Shown here piece by piece: positions 1 to 7,437 of a DNA stretch of 64,000 nucleotides. Position 1 is the stretch's first letter; every line of letters starts with the position of its first letter. The notes under the pieces were generated by a model that worked only from the letters and a program-made list of their open reading frames with translations, did no database searches and was not told where the DNA came from. The translations under genes and the position numbers were made by a program. Source of the stretch: Candidatus Aramenus sp. CH1 (GTDB lineage Archaea; Thermoproteota; Thermoprotei_A; Sulfolobales; Sulfolobaceae); contig JALBWU010000002.1 in NCBI GenBank assembly GCA_022678445.1, positions 62,001 to 126,000 of the forward strand. The letters are read 5' to 3'.

Positions 1-1
1 T

Positions 2-256
2 AGCGGTCTAGAAAAGGTGTACGGGCAAGACCTGAAGGTAGACAAGGACAAGCTAATACAAATCTTGATGGAGAACATGAGGATTGGAGAGGAGGAGGCT
101 AGGAAAATAGGTCTCGGCTCGCTGATGGGGTTTGCGATGATACTGGACGACTTGGGCATTACTTACCTTAACGGGGCCCTAGTTGTGGTGGACGCCGTAA
201 AGACCAACTGGGAGATAGTGGTTAGGGAGCTACAGTCTGGGGTGGTAAGGGTATGA
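2..256 (+). CDS. DUF2173-family protein, 5' end outside window
   Basis: This is the C-terminal part of a small soluble protein of the DUF2173 family, whose biochemical role is unknown. The frame is already open at nucleotide 2, so translation probably begins left of the window. A GTG at 17 is the first in-frame start visible, but using it would drop the N-terminal third that the full-length paralogue at 49271-49609 has. Shared landmarks are the short motif MGFAM (HGWAV in the paralogue), the hydrophobic strand ALVVV and a closing helix with an aromatic residue. Its stop overlaps the next start (ATGA at 253-256), so the two genes are coupled. The family assignment comes from internal comparison and memory of the family. 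Confidence 0.6.
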   Translation, partial: SGLEKVYGQDLKVDKDKLIQILMENMRIGEEEARKIGLGSLMGFAMILDDLGITYLNGALVVVDAVKTNWEIVVRELQSGVVRV

Positions 257-723
257 GCAAGGTAAAGGGTTACGTGGGAAGCGTGAAGATAGACGACTCG
301 GGCAACGTAGTTAGGACTGACCTAGACAAGGAAGAGGCGGAGGAAATAGCGAATGCCTTGAAGTTTAACGTGCAGAAGGGAAACGAGGAAGCGAGGGAAC
401 TGGGCTTTAGCAAGATGCACGGCTTTGCCATGTTTGGGTCTGAGAAGAGCCTCGCTTTTATGAAGAACAAGGCCCTACTCGTCAGGACCAAGGAGGCGGA
501 TTGGCAGGAACTCTTCGTCATGTACACTTACATAAAGAGCTGGCTAGCTGGAGGAATAGCGCTTATAGCGATTTCCATCGTTATGTTCATCTTGGCCATA
601 TTTACCTCTGCTCTGGACTACTTCGCGCCGGAACCGAGGTTGTATCTACCGTCTATCCTACTCTTAATAGGGGTATTCATGGTAGGGCTATCCAAAACTA
701 GGTTCAGCTATAGGCTAGAGTAA
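253..723 (+). CDS. DUF2173-like domain fused to two membrane helices
   Basis: Residues 1-90 repeat the DUF2173 pattern of the preceding gene and of 49271-49609: an acidic N-terminal helix, then HGFAM and a strand-helix unit ending in ADWQELF (ADFNEIF in the 49-kb paralogue). From about residue 95 the protein turns into two hydrophobic segments (around 95-117 and 130-148) separated by an acidic/proline loop, ending in a basic tail. It is therefore a membrane-anchored version of a family that is otherwise about 110 aa and soluble. It is translationally coupled to the gene before it. The function of the domain is not known; tethering to the membrane and pairing with a soluble paralogue suggest a complex at the inner face, which is inference. 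Confidence 0.6.
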   Translation: MSKVKGYVGSVKIDDSGNVVRTDLDKEEAEEIANALKFNVQKGNEEARELGFSKMHGFAMFGSEKSLAFMKNKALLVRTKEADWQELFVMYTYIKSWLAGGIALIAISIVMFILAIFTSALDYFAPEPRLYLPSILLLIGVFMVGLSKTRFSYRLE

Positions 724-743
724 TTTCGTATTTTTGCTCTTCA

Positions 744-1901
744 TCAAGTAAATATCTTTTTTGATATTATCATTTTCATAACGTTCATAGCTCCCTCAGC
801 TCCAACTAGGTAGGACGCTATTCCCCTGTAGGCGATCTCGACTAGGGCGTCCTTTGTGTAGCTGTAAGCTCCCATCCACATCATGACAGACTTTATCACG
901 TCAAACGCCGTCTGTGGACCAACCAGCTTGGCCATTGCGGAGTAGGCCGGTATCTGATCTCGGAACTTTTCCTCGTTATCCAACATCCACGCTGCCTTGT
1001 AGGTCAATAGCTTCGCCATCTCTAGCCTTGTGTAAAGCTCTGATGCCTCGAAGGCTATCGCCTGGTGGTCCTTCAGCTTCTTCCCAAAGGCTTCCCTCTC
1101 TTTCGCGTAATTTAGTCCCATTTCGAGTATTACTTCAGCACTACCTATACAAGCTGCTGAAACCAAAACTCTAGCGTGGTTAAAACCATCCATAGCGTAA
1201 TAGAATCCCTTGTTTTCCTCTCCCACTAAGTTCTTAACTGGGACTTTGATACCATGATATCTCATGATACCCGTTGAGATCCCCATCCTGCCCGAGTTGG
1301 ATATTAGGGACGTTTCAACTCCCTCTTGGTCTGTTGGCACGTATATCATTGAGATCCCTCTATGCCCTTCCGGCGAAGTCCTAACTAGCGTTAGGTGGCC
1401 TCCTCCCCACTTCTTTGCCTCGCCCACCCCACTAATGTAAGACTTCTCCCCTTCGATTACGTAGTGCTTGCCCTCTTTCCTTGCTGACGTCTTGAGGTTG
1501 GCCACGTCGCTCCCGCCCGAAGGCTCAGTAGAGGCTATCCCCAGGAACCAGTCGCCGGAGACCACCTTTGGCAAGACCTCTTCCCTTACCCCCTTTCCGT
1601 ATTTGTCCAAGACGTAACCCCAGGAGGCCTCCAAAAGGAACATCACCGCCGTGGCCATGCTGAAGTCTGCCCTCGCTATTTCCTCCGCTGCTATCGCAGT
1701 TAACGTGAAAGAGGCCTTTTGCCCACCTACGTCCTCTGAGACGGGCATAGCCCACAGTCCAAGTTTGGCCATATCCTTTACTAGATCCCTTGGTATCCCT
1801 TCCTCGTCTATCTTCCTGACAATTGGTCTAACCCTCTTAGAGAGGAAATCCCTTAGCTCCTCCCTGAAGAGGGCCTCTTCCTCCGAGAAGGAAAAGTCCA
1901 T
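744..1901 (-). CDS. Acyl-CoA dehydrogenase
   Basis: FAD-dependent acyl-CoA dehydrogenase, oxidising an acyl-CoA to the 2-enoyl-CoA and passing electrons to electron-transfer flavoprotein (an ETF pair lies at 16446-18037). The 385-aa length and domain order match the family: N-terminal helical domain (FSEEEALFREELRDFL), a central beta domain with the FAD/substrate motif (ASTEPSGGSD, around 125-135) and a C-terminal four-helix domain (REAFGKKLKDHQA). A Glu near residue 369 in AEGAMN sits where the catalytic base of many family members lies. The ATG at 1901 is 21 nt after the stop of the winged-helix gene, so the two probably share a transcript. The acyl chain preferred cannot be read from the sequence. 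Confidence 0.9.
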   Translation of the reverse strand: MDFSFSEEEALFREELRDFLSKRVRPIVRKIDEEGIPRDLVKDMAKLGLWAMPVSEDVGGQKASFTLTAIAAEEIARADFSMATAVMFLLEASWGYVLDKYGKGVREEVLPKVVSGDWFLGIASTEPSGGSDVANLKTSARKEGKHYVIEGEKSYISGVGEAKKWGGGHLTLVRTSPEGHRGISMIYVPTDQEGVETSLISNSGRMGISTGIMRYHGIKVPVKNLVGEENKGFYYAMDGFNHARVLVSAACIGSAEVILEMGLNYAKEREAFGKKLKDHQAIAFEASELYTRLEMAKLLTYKAAWMLDNEEKFRDQIPAYSAMAKLVGPQTAFDVIKSVMMWMGAYSYTKDALVEIAYRGIASYLVGAEGAMNVMKMIISKKIFT

Positions 1902-1922
1902 AAAGAGTATTGCATTTTGAGG

Positions 1923-2168
1923 TTAAATTTCCGGGTTTCTTAAGCTCACGCACTCCGAGATCGTGTATACCTTCGACCTAGTGTCTTGAAGGCAGATCCT
2001 TGCTGACACCAATCCCTTTTCCCTTAATATCCTTATCGCCTCCCGAATTGTCCTCTCTGGGAGGCACGTCTCTTCCTTAATTTCCTTAAACGTTGCCGAT
2101 CCCTTGTATTCTAAGACCTTATAGACAAGCTTTGCCGAGCACGGTAGTTCGCGTATCCTAGGGTCCAC
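1923..2168 (-). CDS. Small winged-helix DNA-binding protein
   Basis: An 81-aa protein that is almost entirely one winged helix-turn-helix: a first helix (SAKLVYKVLEY), the helix-turn-helix (FKEIKEE then ERTIREAIRILREKG) and a wing (LVSARI...VYTIS). It contains three cysteines (in LPCSAK, ETCLPE and ARICLQ) plus one near the C terminus, which may only stabilise the fold. Translation starts at a GTG (2168) with a TATA box 26 nt upstream. It is cotranscribed with the acyl-CoA dehydrogenase and could regulate that operon; this is inferred from position only. MarR/TrmB-like is the nearest fold description. Confidence 0.75.
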   Translation of the reverse strand: MDPRIRELPCSAKLVYKVLEYKGSATFKEIKEETCLPERTIREAIRILREKGLVSARICLQDTRSKVYTISECVSLRNPEI

Positions 2169-2190
2169 AATTAATACTTTGGAAGTGGAC

Positions 2191-2200
2191 TTTAAAATTT
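2191..2200 (-). promoter_or_regulatory. TATA box of the winged-helix/acyl-CoA dehydrogenase operon
   Basis: An A/T-only stretch reading AAATTTTAAA on the minus strand, centred 26-28 nt upstream of the GTG at 2168. This is the spacing of leaderless crenarchaeal genes and decides the GTG as start. Confidence 0.55.
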
Positions 2201-2260
2201 AGTTTTGTGTGCAATTTTAGCATCAAACGAACTCCGCATTAAAATCTACTTTATAAGGAA

Positions 2261-2270
2261 AAATTTATAA
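2261..2270 (+). promoter_or_regulatory. TATA box of the 89-aa protein gene
   Basis: AAATTTATAA lies about 28 nt before the ATG at 2294, giving a leaderless or nearly leaderless transcript. The strongly A/T-rich 2205-2293 interval serves both this promoter and the divergent one. Confidence 0.55.
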
Positions 2271-2293
2271 CTTGCTATAAAAATCATATTATT

Positions 2294-2563
2294 ATGGGAG
2301 TAAGGGAGACCGAAAAGGAGATAATAATAGAGGTGCCGTTCTTTGAACCAGTGGTAATACCCAAGGAGAAGGTAGAAAAAGTCGAGGAAGGGGTGCCCCC
2401 AGATGAACTTTGCTCCCTCATAAGCGAGGTGGCCAAGAGGGGAGTCCTCATAGCGGGGACAACAATAGACGGCAAGGTATCTTACTATAACATTTCCCCT
2501 AACAAGAAGTGTATAAAGATAACGCTAAAGGACGGCAGGGTGTTCTACGTGAACAGGGACTGA
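2294..2563 (+). CDS. Small protein of unknown function
   Basis: An 89-aa acidic protein that I do not recognise. It has a short N-terminal strand (EIIIEVPFF), a proline and lysine/glutamate-rich middle, and two beta-rich segments (GVLIAGTTI, CIKITLKDGRVFYV). Two cysteines are present (in ELCSL and KKCIK). There is no signal peptide or membrane segment. It stands alone between a divergent regulator gene and the peroxiredoxin, with its own TATA box, so it is probably monocistronic. The clear promoter and good codon pattern support a real gene. Confidence 0.6.
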   Translation: MGVRETEKEIIIEVPFFEPVVIPKEKVEKVEEGVPPDELCSLISEVAKRGVLIAGTTIDGKVSYYNISPNKKCIKITLKDGRVFYVNRD

Positions 2564-2623
2564 ACTCTAGGAGAAACGCTCAATCACTAAAGTTTAAAAA
2601 TTTTTATATTTTTCAATAATTAC

Positions 2624-2634
2624 GCTTTTATATT
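2624..2634 (+). promoter_or_regulatory. TATA box of the peroxiredoxin gene
   Basis: GCTTTTATATT is centred 25-26 nt before the ATG at 2654. A second A/T stretch 30 nt further upstream could be an alternative promoter. Confidence 0.55.
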
Positions 2635-2653
2635 TTTCCGTGAGAGGTATATT

Positions 2654-3121
2654 ATGGTAGACGTAGGAGAAAGGGCTCCACGACTGGAGCTTGTGGACAC
2701 GGAGCTAAAGAAAGTCGTGCTACCGGACGATTTTAAGGGAAAGACACTAGTAATAGCTTTCTACCCTGCTGCGTTCACGTCGGTTTGCACCAAGGAGATT
2801 TGTACCTTTAGGGACAGCCTTGCCAGGTTCAACGACTTAAACGCGGCAGTGGTTGGGATAAGCGTCGACCCTCCCTTCAGCAACAAGGCCTTTAAAGAGC
2901 ACAACAAGATAAATTTCCCCTTGTTAAGCGACTTCAACAGAGAAGCAGTAAAAGCTTTCGGAGTAGCCGGAGAGCTCCCCGTGTTAAAGGGCTACGTGCT
3001 GGCCAAAAGGTCTGTGTTCGTCGTGGACAGGGAGTTCGTTATAAGGTATAAGTGGATCTCGGAAGATCCAGGGAAGGAGCCCAACTACGAGGAAATAAGG
3101 GAAGTGGTGTCAAAACTCTAG
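2654..3121 (+). CDS. Peroxiredoxin, Bcp/AhpC-TSA family
   Basis: Thiol peroxidase that reduces hydrogen peroxide and organic peroxides. The thioredoxin fold carries the active-site segment YPAAFTSVC, giving the peroxidatic cysteine C45, with a second cysteine five residues later (C50, CTKEIC) as in two-cysteine Bcp proteins. The Thr of the PxxxT/SxxC motif is shifted to FTSVC, as in many archaeal members. Later landmarks are VVGISVDPP and a C-terminal FVVDREF strand. The 155-aa length is normal. Its stop at 3121 overlaps the end of convergent merA by 4 nt. The reductant is not evident nearby. It probably protects against peroxide in the cytosol. Confidence 0.9.
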   Translation: MVDVGERAPRLELVDTELKKVVLPDDFKGKTLVIAFYPAAFTSVCTKEICTFRDSLARFNDLNAAVVGISVDPPFSNKAFKEHNKINFPLLSDFNREAVKAFGVAGELPVLKGYVLAKRSVFVVDREFVIRYKWISEDPGKEPNYEEIREVVSKL

Positions 3122-4446
3122 TCCACGCAACAGCTCATCTTCGTTACGTCCCTGTAGAACGAAAGTGACGCTATTTTTAACGCCTCCCCCATAGTTGGGA
3201 ACACATGTACTGTATCTATTACGTCGTCTACGGTGGCCCTAAGCTTTATCGCTAGGGCAGCCTCGTTTATCACTTCGGCGGCGTTCTCTCCTACCATCTG
3301 TACTCCTAGAATCCTCTTAGTGGACTCATGTACAACCATCTTTATTAGTCCCTCGCTTCCCAGGATGTTGGCCTTGGTAACGTCCTCCATTCTAACTATC
3401 CTACTTACGGACTCGGTGGCCTCGTAGGAGGTCAAGCCAACTCTAGCCGCGTTGGGTTGCGTAAATATTGCTTGCGGTACGCTCAGCATGTCTACGCTCT
3501 TCTTGCTACCCGTCAAGGCGTTCTCTGCAGCTATTGCCCCCTGTTTCCCAGCCAAGGCCTCGAGCATCGTTTCGCCTATAACGTCGCCCGCAGCGTAGAT
3601 GTTGGAGTTTGTGGTAGAGAGGTCTTCGTTTACCTTAATCCCTCCACGTTCGTTTAGCTCTACCCCTGCAGCGCCCAAGTTCAAGTCTACGTTGGGCTTC
3701 CTCCCGGTAGCTACGAGTATCTCATCTGCCTCTACCTCCCCCTTGTTAGTGACCACCACTTTTCCAGTTCCCTTTCTTATCTCCTTTATCAATACCCCAG
3801 TGGCTACGTGTATGCCGTCTCTGATCAGCACCCTTTCTATTTCTGCTGAGATCTCTGGCTCCCAGTCCGGGATAAGCCTATTGCTCCTCTGCAGCACAGC
3901 AACCTCTACGCCCAGCCTTTTGTAAATTTGCGAGAACTCTAGTGCCAAAGCTCTACCTCCAATTACGACTAGAGAGCCTATCTTCCTGTCAGGGTTTAGG
4001 GCCTCTACGTTAGTCCAGTACCCCACGTCTTTTAATCCTGGGATTTCAGGTATTGAGGGGGAAGAACCAGTAGCTATGATGAACTTTTTTCCCTCGACGA
4101 CCTCAGAGCCTACCTTAACTGCGTTTGGCGAAATGAAGTGGGCCTTCCCCTCAATGAGCTTTACGTCGTACGAGCTTAGCACGTTCTCGTATTTCTTCTT
4201 CCTCAGCCTCTCCACCAGTTCCCTCGTCTCCTTGAATGCGCTAAAGAAGTCCGACGACGAGTTGCAGGCCTTCAGCGTTTCCCCAATGTGTAACAGCTTT
4301 TTACTTGGGACGCATCCTACGTTAACGCACGTACCTCCCAGAGGACCGTAACCTACTAGCGTCGGCTTGTAGCCTAGCTCGTTTGCCCTAATAAGTGCAG
4401 CGAAGCCTGCAGCTCCGTAGCCGAGTATTACGAGGTCCTCTGTCAT
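3118..4446 (-). CDS. merA: Mercuric reductase MerA
   Basis: FAD/NAD(P)H-dependent reductase converting Hg(II) to volatile Hg(0). The pyridine-nucleotide disulfide fold is complete: N-terminal FAD-binding GYGAAG, redox-active pair C40/C45 in GGTCVNVGC, NAD(P)-binding VVIGGRALALE and the second FAD motif YAAGDV. The decisive feature is the vicinal cysteine pair at the C terminus (C439-C440 in MSCCVD), which separates MerA from dihydrolipoamide dehydrogenase and presents Hg(II) to the active site of the partner subunit. There is no N-terminal HMA domain, as in other archaeal MerA. merH lies directly upstream (1-nt gap), so the two are cotranscribed, opposite the ArsR-type regulator. Confidence 0.9.
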   Translation of the reverse strand: MTEDLVILGYGAAGFAALIRANELGYKPTLVGYGPLGGTCVNVGCVPSKKLLHIGETLKACNSSSDFFSAFKETRELVERLRKKKYENVLSSYDVKLIEGKAHFISPNAVKVGSEVVEGKKFIIATGSSPSIPEIPGLKDVGYWTNVEALNPDRKIGSLVVIGGRALALEFSQIYKRLGVEVAVLQRSNRLIPDWEPEISAEIERVLIRDGIHVATGVLIKEIRKGTGKVVVTNKGEVEADEILVATGRKPNVDLNLGAAGVELNERGGIKVNEDLSTTNSNIYAAGDVIGETMLEALAGKQGAIAAENALTGSKKSVDMLSVPQAIFTQPNAARVGLTSYEATESVSRIVRMEDVTKANILGSEGLIKMVVHESTKRILGVQMVGENAAEVINEAALAIKLRATVDDVIDTVHVFPTMGEALKIASLSFYRDVTKMSCCVD

Positions 4447-4447
4447 G

Positions 4448-4594
4448 TCATTTCCCCTCGTACCTATCGGCGCAGTGAGAACAGCAGAAGTAGTGCGTTA
4501 CACCGTTTATTGATCTAGTGTACGCCGTGTCCTCTGTTACTGGCACTCCACACGTCTCGCACTTCAGCTCTTTTAAGTTCATTCTCAACTTCAT
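4448..4594 (-). CDS. merH: MerH, 48-aa TRASH-domain metal-binding protein
   Basis: A 48-residue protein read on the minus strand from the ATG at 4594 to a TGA at 4448-4450. It begins MKLRMNLKELKCETCG and ends with FCCSHCADRYEGK. The spacing of the cysteines (CETC, then about 25 residues later CCSHC) is that of the TRASH metal-binding domain. In Sulfolobus solfataricus the TRASH protein MerH precedes merA and is thought to traffic mercury to the regulator. Here it sits 1 nt upstream of merA. An internal ATG at codon 5 is an alternative start. Transcription would start from the TTATAAACT region around 4627-4637, within reach of the palindromic operator. Confidence 0.85.
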   Translation of the reverse strand: MKLRMNLKELKCETCGVPVTEDTAYTRSINGVTHYFCCSHCADRYEGK

Positions 4595-4640
4595 GCAAAC
4601 ACACCTACAAATGTATTCTAGTTTACTAGTTTATAAGTTC

Positions 4641-4660
4641 ATATGAACATTTATTCATAT
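4641..4660. promoter_or_regulatory. Palindromic operator in the merH-merR intergenic region
   Basis: The 20-bp site has perfect 7-bp arms (ATATGAA and TTCATAT) around a 6-bp spacer. Immediately overlapping it is a second perfect 12-bp palindrome, GTTCATATGAAC (4638-4649). It lies between the divergent merH and merR starts, beside both TATA-like elements. ArsR-family repressors bind A/T-rich palindromes of this kind, so MerR is the likely ligand; binding itself is inferred. Confidence 0.7.
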
Positions 4661-4693
4661 AACTTTTAATAACTTTAGCGTGAGAGTATACTT

Positions 4694-5062
4694 ATGGGCA
4701 ACAAGGAACCTCTACTGAGCGAGCTAGAGAACTTCTTTCAAGCGCTCTCCGATAAGACTAGGCTCGAGATCGTCCTCTCGCTTTTAGAGGGAGAAAAGAA
4801 CGTTCAGGAACTCTCTGCCTCCCTGGGGAAGTCACAGTCCCTGATTTCACACCACCTCGCCTGCCTTAGGAACTGCGGTGCAGTAAAGGTAAGGAAGGTT
4901 GGTAAGTTTGTGTACTACTCAATAGCCGACGACCACGTCAAGGATATACTTAGCCAAGCCATAGATCACGTTAGCGAGTACAGTAAGTCAATACTCTCCT
5001 GCGAGATAGTGAGCCAGGAGAAGGGGCAGGGGGTTAAAGCGGAACAGACTGAAACTCGATGA
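4694..5062 (+). CDS. merR: ArsR-family repressor, probable MerR of the mercury operon
   Basis: A 122-aa ArsR-type winged-helix protein: dimerisation helix (FFQALSDKTRLEIVLSLL), recognition helix (SQSLISHHLACLRNCG) and wing (VRKVGKFVYYSI). Three cysteines (C57 and C61 in the recognition-helix region, C103 near the C terminus) are candidate mercury ligands; the position of C57 recalls the ELxCxC metal site region of ArsR/SmtB proteins. Divergence from merH-merA, with a palindrome between, matches the archaeal mer locus, in which an ArsR protein (named MerR although unrelated to bacterial MerR) represses merHA until Hg(II) is present. The MFS gene 46 bp downstream may be cotranscribed. Confidence 0.85.
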   Translation: MGNKEPLLSELENFFQALSDKTRLEIVLSLLEGEKNVQELSASLGKSQSLISHHLACLRNCGAVKVRKVGKFVYYSIADDHVKDILSQAIDHVSEYSKSILSCEIVSQEKGQGVKAEQTETR

Positions 5063-5107
5063 TTTTGTATTAACTAACTTTATAACTTGCTAAAATAAGG
5101 TTAGCAC

Positions 5108-6460
5108 ATGGAAGACGAGTTTAGCAAGGTGGACTTCTCTAAGTGGACCTCCTCCCATTGGTCACTCTTCACTTCCCTAGCCATTGGTTTCTTCATGTGG
5201 GGGGTCATAGCTTCCATAGCACCGTTGTTTTACCCTTCGGTGAACCAAGTCTGGTTCTTGATAGTGCCCATTGTAGCTCAGCTGGCAGGGGATCTAGGTA
5301 TATCGGCACTCTCTGACCTCAAGCTAGGGAGGAAGGGGACTTTCTTCCTCACGATGGTCCTTTATGGTGCTGGGTCCCTCTTGATCTTTGGAGCGTCTAC
5401 TTTGAGCGTTTACGGCGTGATTCCCTCGTCCTCTCCCCTGTTTCTGGGGCTGGTCACCTTGGGGATTATACTGGGCAACCTAGGGATAGAGGGCGAGGTG
5501 CCTACAGCGTTATCTTACGCGTCTGAGACAATGCCCTTGAGGTTGAGGGAGACGATGCTGGTACTCTTGCCGAATTTCGACAACGTAGGGGCAATGATGG
5601 CGTCTCTAATAGCCTTGGTGACCTATAACTTGACAGATTCCTCCTTAGTGGAGCTAAGGTTCTTGGGGCTCTTCGCAATTATCTTAGTTGGTGTGGCCAT
5701 CTTCGTGAGGTATAGGATCCCAGAGAGCGTTAGGTGGCTGGTGAAGGCTAAGAAGGAGGAGAAAGCTGAGGAGGAACTAAAGAAGTTCTCTCCGGAGGCA
5801 AGGGAAGAGTACGTAAGGCTGAACAAGAGGACTTCGTTAGCCACTAGGTTCGCCTTCCTTGTGATCATATCCGTGTCCCAGTACTTAACTTACGGACTCA
5901 TGGCCTACGTAATAGCCGACTACTACTTCTCTGGGACCTCAGTTGACCAAGTAATCTTCGTGGCAAACCTGGGTGCTTCGCTTGCTGGGTTCTTGGCCTC
6001 TGCCCTGGCGAACAGGATGGCTTCAAGGATCTTCGCTTTGTTCTCCTACTTAGGTGGTGTCTCCACCATGGGACTAATCGTGGGATACGTGATCATCCCC
6101 GGCCTGCTGGCTTACGCTCTCCCAACGCTCTACGTAATGTTTTACGCCCTTCTTTTCCTCAACATGTTCTTCAGCGAGTTCGGCTGGGCCGCGAGGACAA
6201 TATACGAACCTACCTTGATGCCCATACGGGCAAGGGCCTTTTTCATTGGACTAATAAGGATGTTCCCAATGGTCTCCTACGCCCTCTCCATACAGCTGAC
6301 CAGTGGGTTCAACGAGCTACAGTTCGTGATGTACAACCTAGCCCTGTGGCTATTGGGGGCAGGCGGCTCGCTGATGTGGCTCTTCAAGGGCTACGACGTA
6401 AACATGGTTCCAATAGAGCAGACTTCACAAGAGGACGTCAAAAAAGGCGCTATAACTTAG
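5108..6460 (+). CDS. MFS transporter (sugar-porter-like)
   Basis: A 450-aa membrane protein with about 12 hydrophobic segments split by a charged central loop (KAKKEEKAEEELKKF, about residues 215-230). The first half has the family signature loop between helices 2 and 3 (SDLKLGRKG), and RYRIPESVRWL at the start of the central loop recalls the PESPRWL motif of sugar porters. The substrate is not predictable. Position downstream of the ArsR-type regulator suggests it may belong to the metal-response transcript, although a separate promoter is possible in the A/T-rich 5063-5107 gap (GATTTTGTATTAAC). Its 3' end overlaps the convergent regulator at 6450 by 11 nt. Confidence 0.85.
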   Translation: MEDEFSKVDFSKWTSSHWSLFTSLAIGFFMWGVIASIAPLFYPSVNQVWFLIVPIVAQLAGDLGISALSDLKLGRKGTFFLTMVLYGAGSLLIFGASTLSVYGVIPSSSPLFLGLVTLGIILGNLGIEGEVPTALSYASETMPLRLRETMLVLLPNFDNVGAMMASLIALVTYNLTDSSLVELRFLGLFAIILVGVAIFVRYRIPESVRWLVKAKKEEKAEEELKKFSPEAREEYVRLNKRTSLATRFAFLVIISVSQYLTYGLMAYVIADYYFSGTSVDQVIFVANLGASLAGFLASALANRMASRIFALFSYLGGVSTMGLIVGYVIIPGLLAYALPTLYVMFYALLFLNMFFSEFGWAARTIYEPTLMPIRARAFFIGLIRMFPMVSYALSIQLTSGFNELQFVMYNLALWLLGAGGSLMWLFKGYDVNMVPIEQTSQEDVKKGAIT

Positions 6461-6815
6461 TGTTCCTCATAGATTCGGCGCACTTGTGGAGGTCCACCTT
6501 TACCTTATCCCATAGGTCCGTCTGCAAAGAGTAGACGTACTTCGGTCTCCCTATCCTAGAGCCCTCAAGTTTTTTCCTGACGACCAGCCCAAGGTCTATT
6601 AACCTCCTTAAGGACGACTCCACAGTGGTCTTGCTGAACCTCATTATACCTGCAAGTTCTTGGGAGGTCACAGGCTTCCCTAACTCCATTAGTTTTATAA
6701 AGCACGCCACTTCTGTCTCCGATAGCTTATAACAGCACTTTATGTTGTGCCACTTTTCGTTCTCGTTCTCGCGATTTAGTAAACGCTCTTCCATATGATA
6801 ATTGAGGATAATCAA
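6450..6815 (-). CDS. Winged-helix transcriptional regulator, MarR/TrmB-like
   Basis: A 121-aa winged-helix protein: LSETEVACFIKLMELGK, then the helix-turn-helix SQELAGIMRFSKTTVESSLRRL, then a wing (LVVRKKLEG...KYVYSL) and a C-terminal helix. Two adjacent cysteines (IKCCYKL) lie before the domain. The start could also be the Met at codon 8 (6794), which drops a weak hydrophobic lead-in. It faces the MFS gene tail to tail, so co-regulation is not implied by position. The family resembles archaeal TrmB/MarR-type repressors; target unknown. Confidence 0.75.
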   Translation of the reverse strand: MIILNYHMEERLLNRENENEKWHNIKCCYKLSETEVACFIKLMELGKPVTSQELAGIMRFSKTTVESSLRRLIDLGLVVRKKLEGSRIGRPKYVYSLQTDLWDKVKVDLHKCAESMRNTKL

Positions 6816-6959
6816 ACATAAAAAGTTTTTTAAGTTTTTTAGTGAATCTATTTTTACGAATTTTAACTTTACATTATCCTAAAATTAAGTTACAGTGGCG
6901 AAGGGAGAAGGCTCCTGCTGTGGATGGTAAGACCAAAGACGGCTTAGTCTAGGAAACCC

Positions 6960-6970
6960 TTTTATTTTTA
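6960..6970 (+). promoter_or_regulatory. TATA box of the AlaX-glcE transcript
   Basis: TTTTATTTTTA is centred about 24-26 nt before the GTG at 6988, which supports that GTG as a leaderless start. Confidence 0.5.
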
Positions 6971-6987
6971 TCCATTAAAAAGGTGTT

Positions 6988-7437
6988 GTGAGCTACGCGG
7001 AAATGAGGACTCACACGGCTCTCCACGTGGTCAAGGGGGCCGTGAGGAAGGTCTTGGGGGCAAAGTGGACAGCTAGCACCTACGTTGAAGGGCAACACGG
7101 GAGGTTAACTGTCCAGTTTGAGAGGAAGCCAGAGGACAAGGAAATGGAAGAGGTCTTTCTCCTGGCTAACAAGAAGGTCGAGGAAAACTCTCCAGTACTT
7201 GTAGAGGAACTTCCCAGAGAGGAGGCTGAGAAAAAATACGGTGACGAGATGTACGACCTCTTTCCAGTTCCACCAGAGGTGAAGGTCCTAAAGGTAGTCG
7301 TCATCCCAGACTGGAACGTCAACGCATGCAACAAACCCCACACTAAGACTACAGGCGAAGTCGGGAGGATCTCCCTAGACCACTGGAGGTTTAGAAACTC
7401 CAAGAAACTCCTCGAGATCTCATTTAACATAGGGTAG
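6988..7437 (+). CDS. AlaX-type aminoacyl-tRNA editing protein
   Basis: A free-standing editing domain related to the second half of alanyl-tRNA synthetase, which hydrolyses mischarged Ser- or Gly-tRNA(Ala). Both zinc-ligand motifs are present: HxxxH (H9 and H13 in RTHTALH) and CxxxH (C114 and H118 in ACNKPH), followed by the typical TTGEVG. At 149 aa it is of the short AlaX type without the extra N-terminal domain. Its TAG overlaps the GTG start of the downstream flavoprotein gene (7435-7439), so the two are coupled, an odd pairing of translation quality control with a glycolate-type dehydrogenase. Confidence 0.85.
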   Translation: MSYAEMRTHTALHVVKGAVRKVLGAKWTASTYVEGQHGRLTVQFERKPEDKEMEEVFLLANKKVEENSPVLVEELPREEAEKKYGDEMYDLFPVPPEVKVLKVVVIPDWNVNACNKPHTKTTGEVGRISLDHWRFRNSKKLLEISFNIG

